DNA of 64,000 nucleotides from Platerodrilus igneus. Its lineage: Eukaryota; Arthropoda; Insecta; Coleoptera; Lycidae. Where the stretch lies: contig JARFIW010001088.1 in the NCBI GenBank assembly GCA_036346225.1, positions 3,257,001 through 3,321,000 on the forward strand. Reading direction: 5' to 3'. Under the pieces are notes generated by a model. It did no database searches. It was given only the letters and a program-made list of their open reading frames with translations, and was not told where the DNA came from. Positions within the stretch are counted from its first letter, which is position 1. The number at the start of each line of letters is the position of its first letter. Below, piece after piece: positions 35,669-47,347 of this stretch. The translations under genes were made by a program, and so were the position numbers.

Positions 35669-35882
35669 CTCGAATTTCAGATAGTGTGTAACTGTTTCAG
35701 GAAACTGACGACCCTGAAATTAGGAGCTGAGTGTGAATATTTTTGGTAGGTGTGTGAAAGAAGTGTGTAGGCGTGTGTGGGGGTGAACAGTGTGACGGAT
35801 GCAGAGAAAAGAGTGGCTTCGTAGTCAAGGGGTGGAAATAGGAAGCAGTGATAGTGCTTTATTTAAGACGACAGAGGCAGAA

Positions 35883-37465
35883 ATGGAGGAAGAAGCAGGA
35901 GGTAGTAGGGATCAGTCTAAGACGGAGTCAGGAGAAACAGGAAATGAGTTAATGATGAGAATGTAAGAGGAAATGCGATTAGCTAAGGAAGACTCGAATA
36001 GAGCGAGGGAGGAGTCCAACCGAAAATTAGAGCAGATAAGCGGGAAAATTGAGCAATCTACTCAAGAATTTACAGAATTTAAAAATAGTCTTACTGTGAA
36101 AATGGGGGAAGTAGAAAATAGGGTTGATAGAAATGAGAAAAACATTACAGGTCTTCGATAGGAAATGGGACGTTTAAGGTCCGAAGTACGTATTTTTTGT
36201 GAAGAAGAGATAAATATAAAAATGACTGAAGTAACGGACTCATGTAGGGATCAGTTAGGCAGGGTAGAACGCAAAGTTGGTAGTATTAAATACAACATGT
36301 CAAGTTTAACGGGGAATGGTCCCAGATTTTATACAGGTGGCGTATCATTAGACCAACATATGAAATTTTATGGCGATAACAGGGTAAATCCACAAATTTT
36401 TATTAATAGCGTAAGAAATCTAGTGAGAAATTTATTCGACGAACAGACTAAACTAAATACGATAAAGGCTTTATTGAAGGACAATGCGGAAGCATGGTAT
36501 AATTTAGTAGGACAGGACATGGACACATATCAGGACTTTGAAAACAAATTTTTACAACATTACTGGAGTGATCACAAACAGGATCAGATTAGGGACGACT
36601 TGATTACAGGAAAATTTAAGGGAGAGTTTGCAGGTTCTAGGGAACAATATGCCATTCTCAAATACAGTGTGGCCAAACAACTTAATCCACCATTGACGGA
36701 CAGACAAATAATCAAATACTTATCACGACATTTTGAACTCGAAATCAGACAACACGTGGCCTTACAAAACATTACAGAACGTGAGACATTTTTGGAATAT
36801 TTACAGAGATATGACGATGTATGTGTAGAACGGACAAGAGAGGTACGTGAACCAAATATTAACCCGGTTAGGTTTGACAACAGGACACAGAATTTTCCGA
36901 GACGGCCTGACTACAATAGAAATTTTCGACCAAATTGGTAACGACGAGCACAGGAATACATTACATGTGATTTTCCAATGCTCCACCCGAAGGTACTACA
37001 TTGGCCAGGAAGCGAGTTTTTTTTTTTACCTGGAAAATTTGGAATTTTGCCGAACCCTTGCTGTTCCAAGCAAGGTAGGGATCTTTAACGTGCGTGACAA
37101 CACTCACACACGGGACCTCCATTTTACCTCTCATCCGAACGAGGGTGTATTTTTGTGAAAAATGCTCGCCTAACATTTTTCAAGCGGACCGTGTCGGGAT
37201 TCGAACCCGGGACCTTGGGCGTAGTAGTCACACACATACCACTACGCCACGGAGCCGCCCGCACAGGAATACAGAAGCAATAGTGCGACTAGGGGACCGA
37301 CGCCAAGACCTAGTTACACGAGACAGAACAGTTTACCGGAAGTAAACAGGACTGTGACGAGCACGCCGAATAGAGACAGGGACACGGATATTAATACGAG
37401 GAGGACGTACGCACAGGTTGTAGAAGGACAACCAGGACCAAGTACGGAAAACAGGACGAGATAGG
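35883..37465 (+). pseudogene. Ty3/gypsy Gag polyprotein with in-frame stops and a SINE insertion
   Basis: One frame runs from ATG 35883. It has a Glu/Lys/Arg-rich coiled-coil-like N-terminus (with KLEQISGKIEQSTQEF), then KFYGDNRVNPQIFINSV, EAWYNLV, FLQHYWSD, PPLTDRQIIKYLSRHFELEI and ETFLEYLQRYD, the order of a retrotransposon Gag capsid. Stops at 35964 and 36159 break the N-terminal part and another follows RNFRPNW at 36939. A SINE (36961-37260, duplication GCACAGGAATACA) splits the Arg-rich tail, which resumes in the same register of meaning to about 37463. I see no CCHC zinc knuckle. Confidence 0.82.
36961..37260 (-). mobile_element. tRNA-derived SINE, copy 2 (head type II)
   Basis: On the minus strand the head starts GGCGGCTCCGTGGCGTAGTG: an A-box TGGCGTAGTGG (37249-37239) and a B-box GGTTCGAATCC (37207-37197), the internal pol III promoter of a tRNA. 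It is flanked by 13-base GCACAGGAATACA duplications (36948-36960, 37261-37273) and inserted in gag. This is the best-preserved copy for defining the family. It is a SINE, not a tRNA gene, since the head does not close into a full tRNA and is followed by a long unrelated body. Confidence 0.92.
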
Positions 37466-38545
37466 ATTTTTAGAACGCGACAGACCACTAGATTTCTGTG
37501 TAAATGTGTATGAACATCCACGTGAATTTTTCAAAATTGAGGAGGAAATAGAGCCAGAAACTGTGGAAAAATTATGTTTGCCAATTATTAATATAGGAAT
37601 TTTTGAGAATAATGTAGAAGTATTACTTGATACAGGGGCAGAGGCGAGTTTAATGTCGGAGGAATTCGTCAGCAAAATTAGGGATAAGGTTTGTGATAGA
37701 ATTATGCCTATAAAGCGTAGCCATTTAGTAGCTTCAAATAAAAAGAAGTTTGCTGTAGTAAATAGTGTTGTGGTGCTTAGGATAAATATAGGAGGTTTAA
37801 GCTGTGAACAGGAGTTTGTAATTGTACCTGGACTGAAGTTTCAGAGTATTTTAGGTGTTGACTGTATGATGCAGTTAGGGGTTTTGATAGATATGGAAAG
37901 GAAGATAGTAAGGATTAAGGATAGGGTAGTGCCATGGAAGGGCAGTTATGAAGTCACAGAGGATGACACTGGGTTGAGTATTGATGTAGTAGAGGTAGAG
38001 GATGATGAAGTTAAACAGATCAAGACAATAAGATGTCCAGAGGATAGGCTAGTAGAAGTTCAAGCTTTATTACAAAAACATGCAGAATTAGTGAGGGTAG
38101 AAGCAAGCACAGCGTTAGGCTATGAGCAAGTGTTGGAAGTGGATAATTCAGAACCGTTCAACGCCAAGGCGTATCCTATTCCAGCAGCATATCGGGAGCA
38201 GGTGAAGGCAGAATTAAATAAAATGTTGGAAGATGGCATAATAGAGGTCTCAAACACTCATTTCATAAATCCGTTGGTGGTGGTTAAGAAAAAGGATGAT
38301 AATTTTCGTTTATGTTTAGATGCACGAAAAATTAATCAACGGACCAAACCGCAATTCCATTGTCCACCATCCATGGAAACACTTTTGACGAGGTTAAGTG
38401 GCAAGTTTGTTTTTAGTAAATTAGATTTAAGGAATTCATTCTGGCTGATTCCATTACACAAGGATTCTAGAAGGTACACAGGATTTTCCGTAGAGGGAAA
38501 ATCTATAATTTTAAGGTAGTATCGTTTGGTTTGTCCGCTGAAAAA
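37466..38545 (+). pseudogene. Ty3/gypsy Pol: protease and start of reverse transcriptase, truncated
   Basis: The frame (ATG 37506, open slightly upstream) has an aspartic protease site LLDTGAEASLM and the flap-side ILGVDCMMQLGV. After a linker it enters the reverse transcriptase: AYPIPAAYREQVKAELNKML, INPLVVVKKKDDNFRLCLD, KINQRTKP, KFVFSKLDLRNSFWLI and RRYTGFSVEGKS. A one-base shift near 38508 gives NFKVVSFGLS in the next frame. Homology then stops before the YxDD catalytic box, RNase H and integrase. Gag and Pol are in different frames, as in elements that use frameshifting. The distal pol is missing, so the element is dead. Confidence 0.85.
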
Positions 38546-39260
38546 GAAATAATAATAAATGAGAAACAGACAAGTGTAGGAACTGAAGAAGAAGCAATAT
38601 TTAAGAGTCAGGATAATAGGGATGAGTTTATTTTATGTGAGATAACAGGGATGATAAATATAGATATAGAAGGAGGAGAAATAGGGATGAAGAGTATTAG
38701 GATGGTGAGAAGAAAGACTTGGAGGATCAAGAAAAGAGTCAGATTTAAATAAGAAATGAAGATTAAATGAACAAAATATAGGGATAGAATAGGTGTATAT
38801 AGAAGAGTAGAAGTAAGTGTTTATAGAAAATAAAGCTAGGTATATAGGAGGAGAAGGAAAATTAAATGTAGGAAGAAAATAAGATAGGTTAAGTGTAGAT
38901 ATTTCTTATAAGATTAGTGGAGAGTTAGGAATAGAATAAGAATAGGATAGGTATATAGGATTAGGTAGGTGGAAGTGAGAATAGTGAAGATTAGTTAAAA
39001 GTTAGGAATAGGATAGGTATATAGGATTAGATGGATAAGTAGGATGAAGTTAGGGATAATTTGAAGTTATAAAATTAGGTGAGAGTTAGGAATAGGATAG
39101 GGATATAGGATAGGTGTAAATATTTTTAGGATTGGATATAAGTTAGGTAAGTTAGAAAGATAAGTGTATAGGGAGATAGACAATTTTTTTTGTAAATTTT
39201 TTTTGCACTCTAGATGTTTCATATTTGAATTCAAATAAGTGGAATTATTTGTATTCAAAT
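38546..39260 (+). repeat. Purine-rich degenerate repeat replacing distal pol
   Basis: From the break in pol onward the plus strand is strongly A/G-biased, with imperfect recurring AGGATAGGTATATAGGAT-like units (for example 38941-38965, 39011-39025, 39095-39110). It resembles an expanded polypurine tract. The plus frame 38531-38752 and the minus frame at 39258-39067 are artefacts of it. Confidence 0.6.
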
Positions 39261-39298
39261 AGGGGGAAAATACTCAAATTTAGACCAGGGTAGAAAAT
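39261..39298 (+). mobile_element. Polypurine tract and first 28 bases of a 3' LTR
   Basis: AGGGGGAAAA (39261-39270) is followed by a 28-base exact match to the start of unit F (33613-33640), beginning TACTCAAATTTAGACCAGGG. Similarity stops at 39299, so the 3' LTR is truncated almost at once. Confidence 0.65.
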
Positions 39299-42189
39299 CT
39301 CTTAATAGTGATATAATAAATTATTAAAATTGATCGTCTGACCCAAGATATTTAAACATCTAAAAGTTTTGGTAATCGATCATAATGAAGATCTTGAAAA
39401 CTATTTTTTTCGGAAGTTATTTAAAATCTGAATTTTAAAAATATTGTCACTTGCATTTTAAGAACTGAATTTAATTATGCTTTAATGCTTATTTTTTTAA
39501 GGTTACGTTTAAAGCACTTGATTGTTACACAACTTGATAGATCTATCTCAGCTGTGCCCAAAAATGTATATACCAATAATATTTCATTTACGTAAATAAT
39601 ATTTCATAATTTCTGATATGTTAAATATAAATACATATACTGTGTATTTGAATTGATAAGAAACTAAATTAATAAAAAATGTTTACAGTTTTTGAAGTTA
39701 TCTTTTATTATCAATCATTAAATTTAAGACATTGTTAATTGAGCATATTCCTTTAAAAATCTGTTGTATGTTATGTGATAGCCAAGAATCAAACTGAGCG
39801 CTTTAATAAAGTATCTAAATTTTGATTAATACCGATTTGAACAAAACAGATTCCACTGAGCCTAGTTAGTATCTCGAATTGTTGATGTTATGTTACAGAA
39901 TCAACCCGATATATATCGTAGATCAGTTCTTATGCAGGTTATGAGTAAGTTAAGTAAGTATACATGTTGCTTTATAATTTTGTTATAAATTTCATGCTAA
40001 TTGAGGTTAGTCGTACTTGAAGGTTTCTATACCTACCTTCAAATGTATTATTTAGACCTGCATCATATAACAGGGTATAGTGGCGCTCATTACTTAATTT
40101 ATAGTTTAGTGATTAGACTCTTTAACTAAATTCCATTTTGTTCACAAATCGTTATCTTCACTCTCAAGCTAATGCTCATCGCAGACCTAGTCAGTTAGTT
40201 GTTTTGTCAAATTAAGTTTTTTTATTTCTAGTGGCCATTTTCTAATACTCATACCCCCAGATCTTATATTAAAAACAGGAAATCTGAGCATCTTTTGTCA
40301 TTATAATTTTATGGCAAAGGTCCCAAAAGTAATGAAAAACTTGCTCAGTAAAAAAACATTACAAGGTTTTATAATAAACGATTACTGACCAAACGGATGG
40401 TAAGTACTTTGCACCCGGATGAAAAAATCGTACCTCACATTCGGGTGGAAACTAATTGATCAAACTTATGTATGACGAATACGCCACCCAAGAATACTTT
40501 ATAAATATTGTCCTCCATTAGTCTAGATTAGAAATGTCAAAATTTCTACAAAGACTCCCACGTTCAACATGATGGAGAAGCACGTCGTGTTCTTTAAACC
40601 ATATTTAATGTTGTTTTATTTTTATAGTTTGTTGAAGATAAAATAGTATACAAACTTCGGTGGAAAGTTTCGTTCTTGCTTCAAGCATTGGTTGCTTCAA
40701 CATTTTGCGCCTTAGTAATCTATCTTAATTCTCAACACTTTTCACCTCGGAGTGTAGTCCACTATTGTAAAGTTTTTATATCTTTTAGTGTGTCTTTTAG
40801 GCTACTTGATTAAAAGTATTTGTTTTAAATTCCAAATCACAAAAAAGACAAACACCTGATAATGGCATGTTTATTTAATGATCATTTCCGTATATGGTAT
40901 AGCTTTGCATTTGAAATTGTTGTTTTCTGATGTTTATAATCTTATCTAAAAAAATAGCTTGCTGGATAATTAATTAATTGTAGAATGACTACTGGTCATT
41001 TGCATTCTCGAATGGTTAGGCTAACTACAACTAAAATGCATTAACATTAATACAATAAGTAAATGTAAATTGTGAACTTTATTTAATTAATTGAAATAGC
41101 CATAAAAGAAATTGTTCTACTTCGTTAAGCAAGCTCATAGAAATTGTTTACTGTTAGATCGTTAGAAAAATGTATTCACGATCTTGCTACGAAATTATTA
41201 AGAAGTCTAAGCAAAAGCAGAGAAGTGGTTTTCCACTCGGCAACCTTTCGAACAAGTGTCTAATGTCCAAGTTACGTCCTTCTTTTAGACATCGCTTAAA
41301 ATATCTTTCGGTTTTGAATAATTCATCTTGACAAACGAGTAAAATTACAGTACTGAATGTTTTGTTATTTAAATTCATCTTATTACTAAAAATTTTAGCG
41401 TGTGATGTTTATAATACGCGGTAGATACTCATCACAAGGTGCGTGAATTTGACATCACGACGTTGGGCGAAAATGATATTAAGCATTCGTCCCTAGTAGT
41501 ACATCTTGAAAGCGTTTAACGTTCTAAGTTCTTCTTTGTCGTATAGTCCAAACAAAGGCTTTTAATTTAATCTCGTCTTCTAACAGTTAGAGCTATGCTA
41601 GTTACGTTTCGAGCTTTAGGAACTGCCCTTTTAAAAAGTCTCCTTCCAAAACTTCTTGTAACAAATTTATTTATTAAACAGAAATTACATTTGGAATTTT
41701 GACAAACTGTGTGAAATTATACTAAGTCGAAATTTACTACTAATTGAATTTAAATTAGGGCGAGTAGCCTAAGCAACCAACAATGTAAAAGCTGAAATAG
41801 TCAAGACTGACTGACTAGTTTGGGGCTCCCAGGGTATATATGTTGTCCCTGCCCCTCACATTTCTGTGGGAATTGCAGAGCTCATGTCTGCTTATTTCTT
41901 TATTCTATTCGTTATACAATGTAACAATCTTAATTCTAATAATTGCGGTTTCTTAACCGTCTGTAACCTGCACCTGAAGTATTACCTACGTCTGGCATAC
42001 AATGTATTCACATCCGTTCTTACAACTTGCTTGTGAACTTTCATTAACCTTTTCTTTATTTATCCTTGAAATACAATGTTGCATCTAACTTAAGTTTCTT
42101 TATAATTTCTTAATAATTCCTATTTGATTATACATATATGGATTGGGGGATACGTAACTTGTTAGATTTTAGTATCGCATCTACAAGGC
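39299..42189. other. Stretch without a recognised gene
   Basis: AT-rich, with no coding frame carrying family motifs. A weak primer-site-like ACGTTGGGCGAAAATGATATT lies near 41460 and might mark another decayed LTR-like unit, but I see no second element to support it. Confidence 0.4.
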
Positions 42190-42445
42190 TTTCATTCTTA
42201 CTTTTATATTATTTTACTTTTATTGTCATTTATAATTCAACCCTTAAAGTAGCACAAGTATTTTACTTCTATTCTTTCTGGCTCTAGCTGTAACATCACC
42301 TTTCTACCGCTATCTCCTTTATTATCACCTCATATTTAATTTTGGTTTTATTGATTATCATGCCGAAATCTCTATCTAAAACTTGTTTAATTTTATTTAG
42401 TCCTATTTCTAGCTTCTTATCTGTATCTGCTAATATAACACATGA
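42190..42445 (-). pseudogene. LINE reverse-transcriptase fragment
   Basis: The minus strand reads LADTDKKLEIGLNKIKQVL, then DFGMIINKTKIKYEVI. This is the region just after the YADD box of non-LTR reverse transcriptases (ADT...L..L..I...L....GM.IN..KTK). It is short, contains stops and shows no other domain. Confidence 0.6.
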
Positions 42446-42786
42446 ATTTTCCTTTCTTTAATTACGACACTTACTTTTTGAATTTTTTTTATTTTATTTA
42501 TTGCTTGTTCCTTACACAGGATGTTTCACAACTTCATGAAAATACTTTAATTAATCCTCAAGAATGGGTCATAAATTGGTATTTTCCCCAAAATTATTTT
42601 TTACAAATTAAAAATGAACTGAATGTTTCCAGGGTACGTTTAAAAATAATGAGGCGACTAACCACGCGCTCTAATTGCAATTCCTTGGCAAGTGACTTCC
42701 GGTATAATGTTTATGCTGCATGACAAGTCCTTTTTAAGGCGTAGGTGGCGCATATGCTAACCACATCAAGAGAACCCCATTGACTA

Positions 42787-42829
42787 GAATGATGCGTGGG
42801 ACGACGGTAAGCAGTTCTTCTCGCATCAT
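42787..42829. repeat. Short inverted repeat
   Basis: AGAATGATGCG and its exact reverse complement CGCATCATTCT bracket a 21-base loop. The purpose is unknown; it could be the edge of a small DNA transposon. Confidence 0.6.
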
Positions 42830-42933
42830 TCTATCCGATGCTAATTGACATTTTAATATTTTATCTTTCTATTTTAGATCTTTTTTTGCCATTCGATTTA
42901 CTCTCTTATTCGAAGTTATATTTAAAAAAAACC

Positions 42934-43184
42934 AAGAAGCGGGTTTTTTTACCTGAAAAATTTTTGAATTTTGCCGAACCCTTGCTGTTCCAAACAAAGT
43001 AGAGATCTTTAACATGCGTGACAACACTCACCCACCGGACCTCCATTATACCCTTCATTTGAACGAAAGCGTATTATTGTGAAAAATGCTCGCCTAACAT
43101 TTTTCAAGCGGACCATATCGGGATTCGAATCCGGGACCTTGGGGTAGTAGTCACACGCATACCAACAACGCGACGTAGCCGCCC
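42934..43184 (-). mobile_element. tRNA-derived SINE, copy 3 (head type II, 3'-truncated)
   Basis: It shares TTTTGCCGAACCCTTGCTGT, the AACATGCGTGACAACACTCA stretch and the ATTCGAATCCGGGACC B-box region with the other copies. The head is of the GGCGGCTACGTCGCGT type. The part that reads CATTGG..TCGGGTGGAGCAT in full copies is missing, and no clear duplication flanks it. Confidence 0.82.
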
Positions 43185-43249
43185 TCCTCATTCCATTCCG
43201 CAGTCCATTTGTCTATCATGGTGTTATGAATACAAGCTTTTTCTCCTTT

Positions 43250-44565
43250 ATCTTTTTATGATCTTTTTTGCTTTCTTTTATCATGGGCATTAGACCTGCC
43301 ACCACTAAAACAGTTTCTGTAGATATAGTTCTGCAGGCAGAACTAATAGCTACAGCAAACTTACTTTATACTGACAGGAGCTTTGATATGTAGAACTTAA
43401 TGTCCGTTAGATGCTCCTAGATCGATGCTGTATATAGCATAAGAGAGTGTCTTACGGAGCATAGTATACGTTTCTTAGAGATTTTAAGACCATCCACTCT
43501 CGGCATCATAGGTGTTATAGCGCCTATAGTTTTTTTTAGTTTTTTGAATGTGACTTTTCATTGTGCAATTTTTGTCGAATATTACCCTAAGGTTACCCTA
43601 ACGGTATTTTTACTCTGAATTTTTTCCCACTCAATATCTATTATGATGTTTGAAATTTTTCTACCAGTACTTAATAAAATAGACTCCATTTTGCTACAGA
43701 CTACTTAGGTCTAATTTTTTCGATGGCACTAACAACCGTGTGAATTGCCGCAATGCCTTAATCCTTAGTAATTCTGCATTTTTGACCGTTGCTAATACAA
43801 TTTGATTGTTTTTATTTTATTCTTTATTTGTAGCATAGGGTCAAGTGCAGATCCGCCCGTTCGGAACCCGTATTGATTTTCAAATAATCTACCTTTCTCT
43901 TCAATCTCGTTTAGGAGTCTCATGAAAATAAGCCGTTCTAACAGTTTACCCATGGCGACCAGCAGGCATATCGGCATATATTTAGGGTTCTCTCCTTGCT
44001 CCTCTATCAATATTAAGCGGACTACCTTCCAAATACTGGGAAATATCCCTGCCTTAGTGATTTTATTCATCATATTTAGGATTTCTTTTGGAAAAGCATG
44101 AACTGCTAGCTTGACAATTTCTGCTTAAGACCGTCCAGTCCCGGAGATTTTCTTCAGCTCTTCGATGTTGAACTCTGGAACATCGATTTGAAGTTCATGC
44201 CATGTTGGTCTCTTAATAGCCTCTGCCATCGAGAATAACTCATGGAAGATCCTTGCTTCTGCTTGTCGTTCTAGTTTTATTTTTGGGGCTTGCCCCAAAT
44301 CTTTTCATCACTATTCTGCACCCATCGCCCTATACATTATTGTCTATTTCTCTTTATAAACGTCTCCAATTGCTATTTTTCGATTCCCAGATGAGTTTTT
44401 TTGGTACTTCTTCCTTGCTTGCTTCCATCTTTCGCGACTTTCTTGTTTCCTCTGGTCTCTCAATTCGAGATTTCCTTGCTTTCTTGTTTTTCTCGCCTCA
44501 GTTTGTTACGGATTATGCAGGAACGTTGAACTAGTCTCCAGAGTTAGCCGTTATGGCTTACAGGG
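43250..44565 (-). pseudogene. R1/Jockey-like LINE reverse transcriptase, degenerate
   Basis: The minus strand, from high to low coordinates, has a basic linker ending in DNNVWG-like and RIVMKRFG text; then VPEFNIEEL; then the intact frame 44073-43792 with AGIFPSIWKVVRLILIEEQG, YMPICLLVAMGKLLERLI and ENQYGFRTGGSALD. In broken frames beyond come the NTVRVTLG, KKTIGAITPMMPRVDG and KRILCSVRHSLMLY segments, the usual thumb region. The ICLL and GKLLERL signature and the QYGFR box are typical of the R1/Jockey group. The YxDD segment is lost. It is not intact anywhere over more than about 94 codons. Confidence 0.75.
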
Positions 44566-45494
44566 AGTTTTCTTTTCACTATTAGTCGAATGTCATCTAT
44601 CTCTATCCTAGTCTATTTTTATATTCGGAAAACCCTGGTGTACTTTAGGAACGTTAAGCTTTAGAGTATCGCCTCTGGCAAGAGATTATCTAAATTTTTG
44701 TTCCATGTTCCCCTGAAAAACTTTTGGCCACCCTAGTGTGTTCTATGTTAAAATATTTCATGCTCATATATTTTATAATTGGTTATATAAAATATATTGG
44801 TATTAAGAGGACTTTTACGTTGGTGCATGCTTAGTTAAAGGCGTAATGTAAACAGCAAATTATAATATAGACAAGCACCGCAATGGTATTTGCATAAATT
44901 TATATACACAAGTTAAATTGGTTGGATGAATATCTATAATTGAATAAATTTAAGATGTTCTTTTTCTTTTAGATACACGCACATTTAGCCAGTTGGGGAT
45001 ACAGCTTAGTTTATTTGTTTTGTTATGTTTGTTAAATACTGTGATATTCGTGTTTGGATAAAAGGTTAGGTGAATGTCTTGCAGTTTTACTATTGCTTCT
45101 GTTTATTTTAATTTAAGAGTGAGAAACAAGTGTACACAAGGCTCCATCAACCTATACTGTAAAAAAACAATTTAAATTGCCTCTTAGAACACCATCGCCT
45201 AGCGAGACTGATATCAGGTGGGATGGCGCTCAACGTCTCTTATTGGACAGAAAGTTCAAAGACTTTTCCAGGTAGGCTTAAGTAAAAGTGTTGAAGTTTG
45301 TATACCCCTAAAAAGACTTGCATTTGCTTTTATGGCACCCACCCTCATTATTGTAAGGTAGCTGGTGCATTATTTACAGCTACGTCTCGTTGGTAGAGTA
45401 CATTTCATTTATGTAACTGACGTCAATTTAGAACGTAACGAACATACTACAGAAAATATCCTGTGTTAGATATGCTTTTAATATTAAATAATAA
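44566..45494. other. Stretch without a recognised gene
   Basis: No coding motif or repeat was noticed. Confidence 0.4.
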
Positions 45495-46049
45495 TAAATA
45501 GTGCGCTTTAGAAAGATTTTTGTAGTAGTATGTTATGCTACAGTGAATGACAATAAGGGGTGTGAGCAGTTTCGGCAGGAGTTGGAAAATGTATTAAGCA
45601 AACGTAAAACTAATGACCGTGCGTTTCTATTAGGTGATATGAATAGTTGGGTCGGAGTACACAGAGAGAATGCTGAACATATGGTAGGTTCGTTTGGCGA
45701 TCCAAGAACGAATGAAAATAGAGATATGTTAGTGAGTATATATATATGCAAAGAGAACTGTTTGTATCCAACACATGGTATAAACATAAGGACATACACA
45801 AGTATATATGGCGAAGCAGAAATGCAAGAAGTATAATTGATTTGGTTGTGCTCGATGAAAGCTTAAGAGAACTGGTAAAAGATACGAGAGTAATGGGAGG
45901 ATCTGGGTCTGAAACAGATAATTTTCTAGTTTTGTCCAGAATTGACCTTAGCCGAAAGTGGGTGTGGAGAAAAAAGTAGTGAGACAATTAAGAGTGAAAG
46001 TAGAACACGTAGTGAAAGAGTCGACTCAAAGAGAGTACGCTACTATGTT

Positions 46050-46104
<55 letters not shown>

Positions 46105-47253
46105 AGGAATGGTATAATGCTCTGAAGTTAGAAAATGTGGAAAAAGCATAGGATTATTTTAAGAACAGTATAATGAAATGTTCTGTGGCAGTATGTGGAA
46201 AGACAGTGACTGGTACATGTAATAAAAATGCATGGTGGAACGATGAGTTCAAAAAGGTTGTCCAGGAAAAAAAAGTAGCACATAAGAGAATGATTGCAAA
46301 AAAGATGTTGAGTTAAGAAAGCAACTTCAGGAAGTATATAAGGAGAAAAGACGATATGCGAAAGAAGTAGTGAAGTCGAGCAAAGAGCAACTGAGAGAGA
46401 TGGAGGGTGAAAAAATGCAGAATGAGTTTGAAGGAAATAAAAACGTGTTTTGGAAATGGGCAAGGAAGACAAGAAAGGGTGGAAATAAGCGTGTGAATGG
46501 CGTTGTTAACAGTAGAAATTAAATTGTTTCGGACGAAACAATTGTGAGAAGCTTTTGGAAAGAGTATTTTAAGACGCTGTGTGGTGTTGACAAGAAGGAT
46601 ACATATGACTGTATGGATGATAAAGAAAGCAGTAATATACTTGTCGAAAAAGTAGATAACAGTATAAAATTTGAATGCAGCGTAGATGAGGTATGGAAGG
46701 CGGTGAGAACTCTGAAGAATGACAAAGATGGAATAACAAGTAAAATGCTTAAGTATGGGTCCGGGGTGCTGATTGAATGTTTGTGCAAACTGATAGAGTT
46801 GTGTACAGAACAAGTGAAGGTGCCTGAATATTGGAAGAGTACGATCAGTATTCCTTTGCACTAAGGTAAAGGCAGCAAGTGTGAATGCATAATTTATCGT
46901 GGGATAAGTCTGTTGAGTATACCCGGTAAAGTGTATGGAAAAATCATGATCAAGGGAGTTCGTAGGAGAACACAGAGCAAGATATGGGACGTTAAATGTG
47001 GTTTTATGCCTGGTAAAGGATGTGTGGATCAAATTTTCGCAATGCAACAAATTGTTGAAAAGTGTATGCATGCCAGAAATAAAATGTATGTAGCATTTGT
47101 AAATCTAGAAAAGGCGTATGACTCCGTGAACATAAGTAAATTATGAAAGCGGTGGGTGAATACAGTGTGAGCAAGTGGTTGATAAAATCTATCAGAGCGA
47201 TGAACGAAGGCAGTAAGGCATTTGTACGTGTGAATGGTTACATGGGGAGTAGA
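45495..47253 (+). pseudogene. APE-type LINE, left copy: endonuclease and first half of reverse transcriptase
   Basis: The endonuclease pieces FLLGDMNSWVGVHRENA (45630) and, one frame over, ELFVSNTWYKHKDIHKYIWR, SIIDLVVLDESLRELV and GSGSETDNFLVLSRI are followed by a (GA)n expansion. The linker and reverse transcriptase then give RTLKNDKDGITSKMLKYG (46710-46765), YRGISLLSIPGKVYG (46895), CGFMPGKGCVDQIFAMQQ and VAFVNLEKAYDSVN. The first catalytic Asp of the usual FVDLEKAYD is Asn here. The copy stops being recognisable after GTGAATGGTTACATGGGG at 47253. Stops and frame changes occur throughout. The clade is uncertain (RTE/Jockey superfamily range). Confidence 0.82.
46049..46102. repeat. (GA)n microsatellite inside the LINE frame
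   Basis: A GA run that translates to alternating Arg-Glu within the endonuclease-to-RT linker. It keeps the local frame open but is probably a post-insertion expansion. Confidence 0.95.
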
Positions 47254-47347
47254 TGGTTTTTAACAGTTTGAGCACCTTATTTTCTCCAGAATCCCTCATT
47301 TCCTCACACATCTGGACCAAATAGTTTTCTTCGACTAGCCACTTCAT

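Noticed and set aside
36961..37260. tRNA gene suggested by clean A- and B-boxes on the minus strand
   Set aside because: The head does not complete a cloverleaf, is joined to a repeated ~220-bp body present in four copies, and is flanked by target duplications. It is a SINE.
46128..47071. Minus-strand open frames up to 252 codons
   Set aside because: Antisense to the LINE reverse transcriptase on the plus strand, which carries the recognisable motifs.
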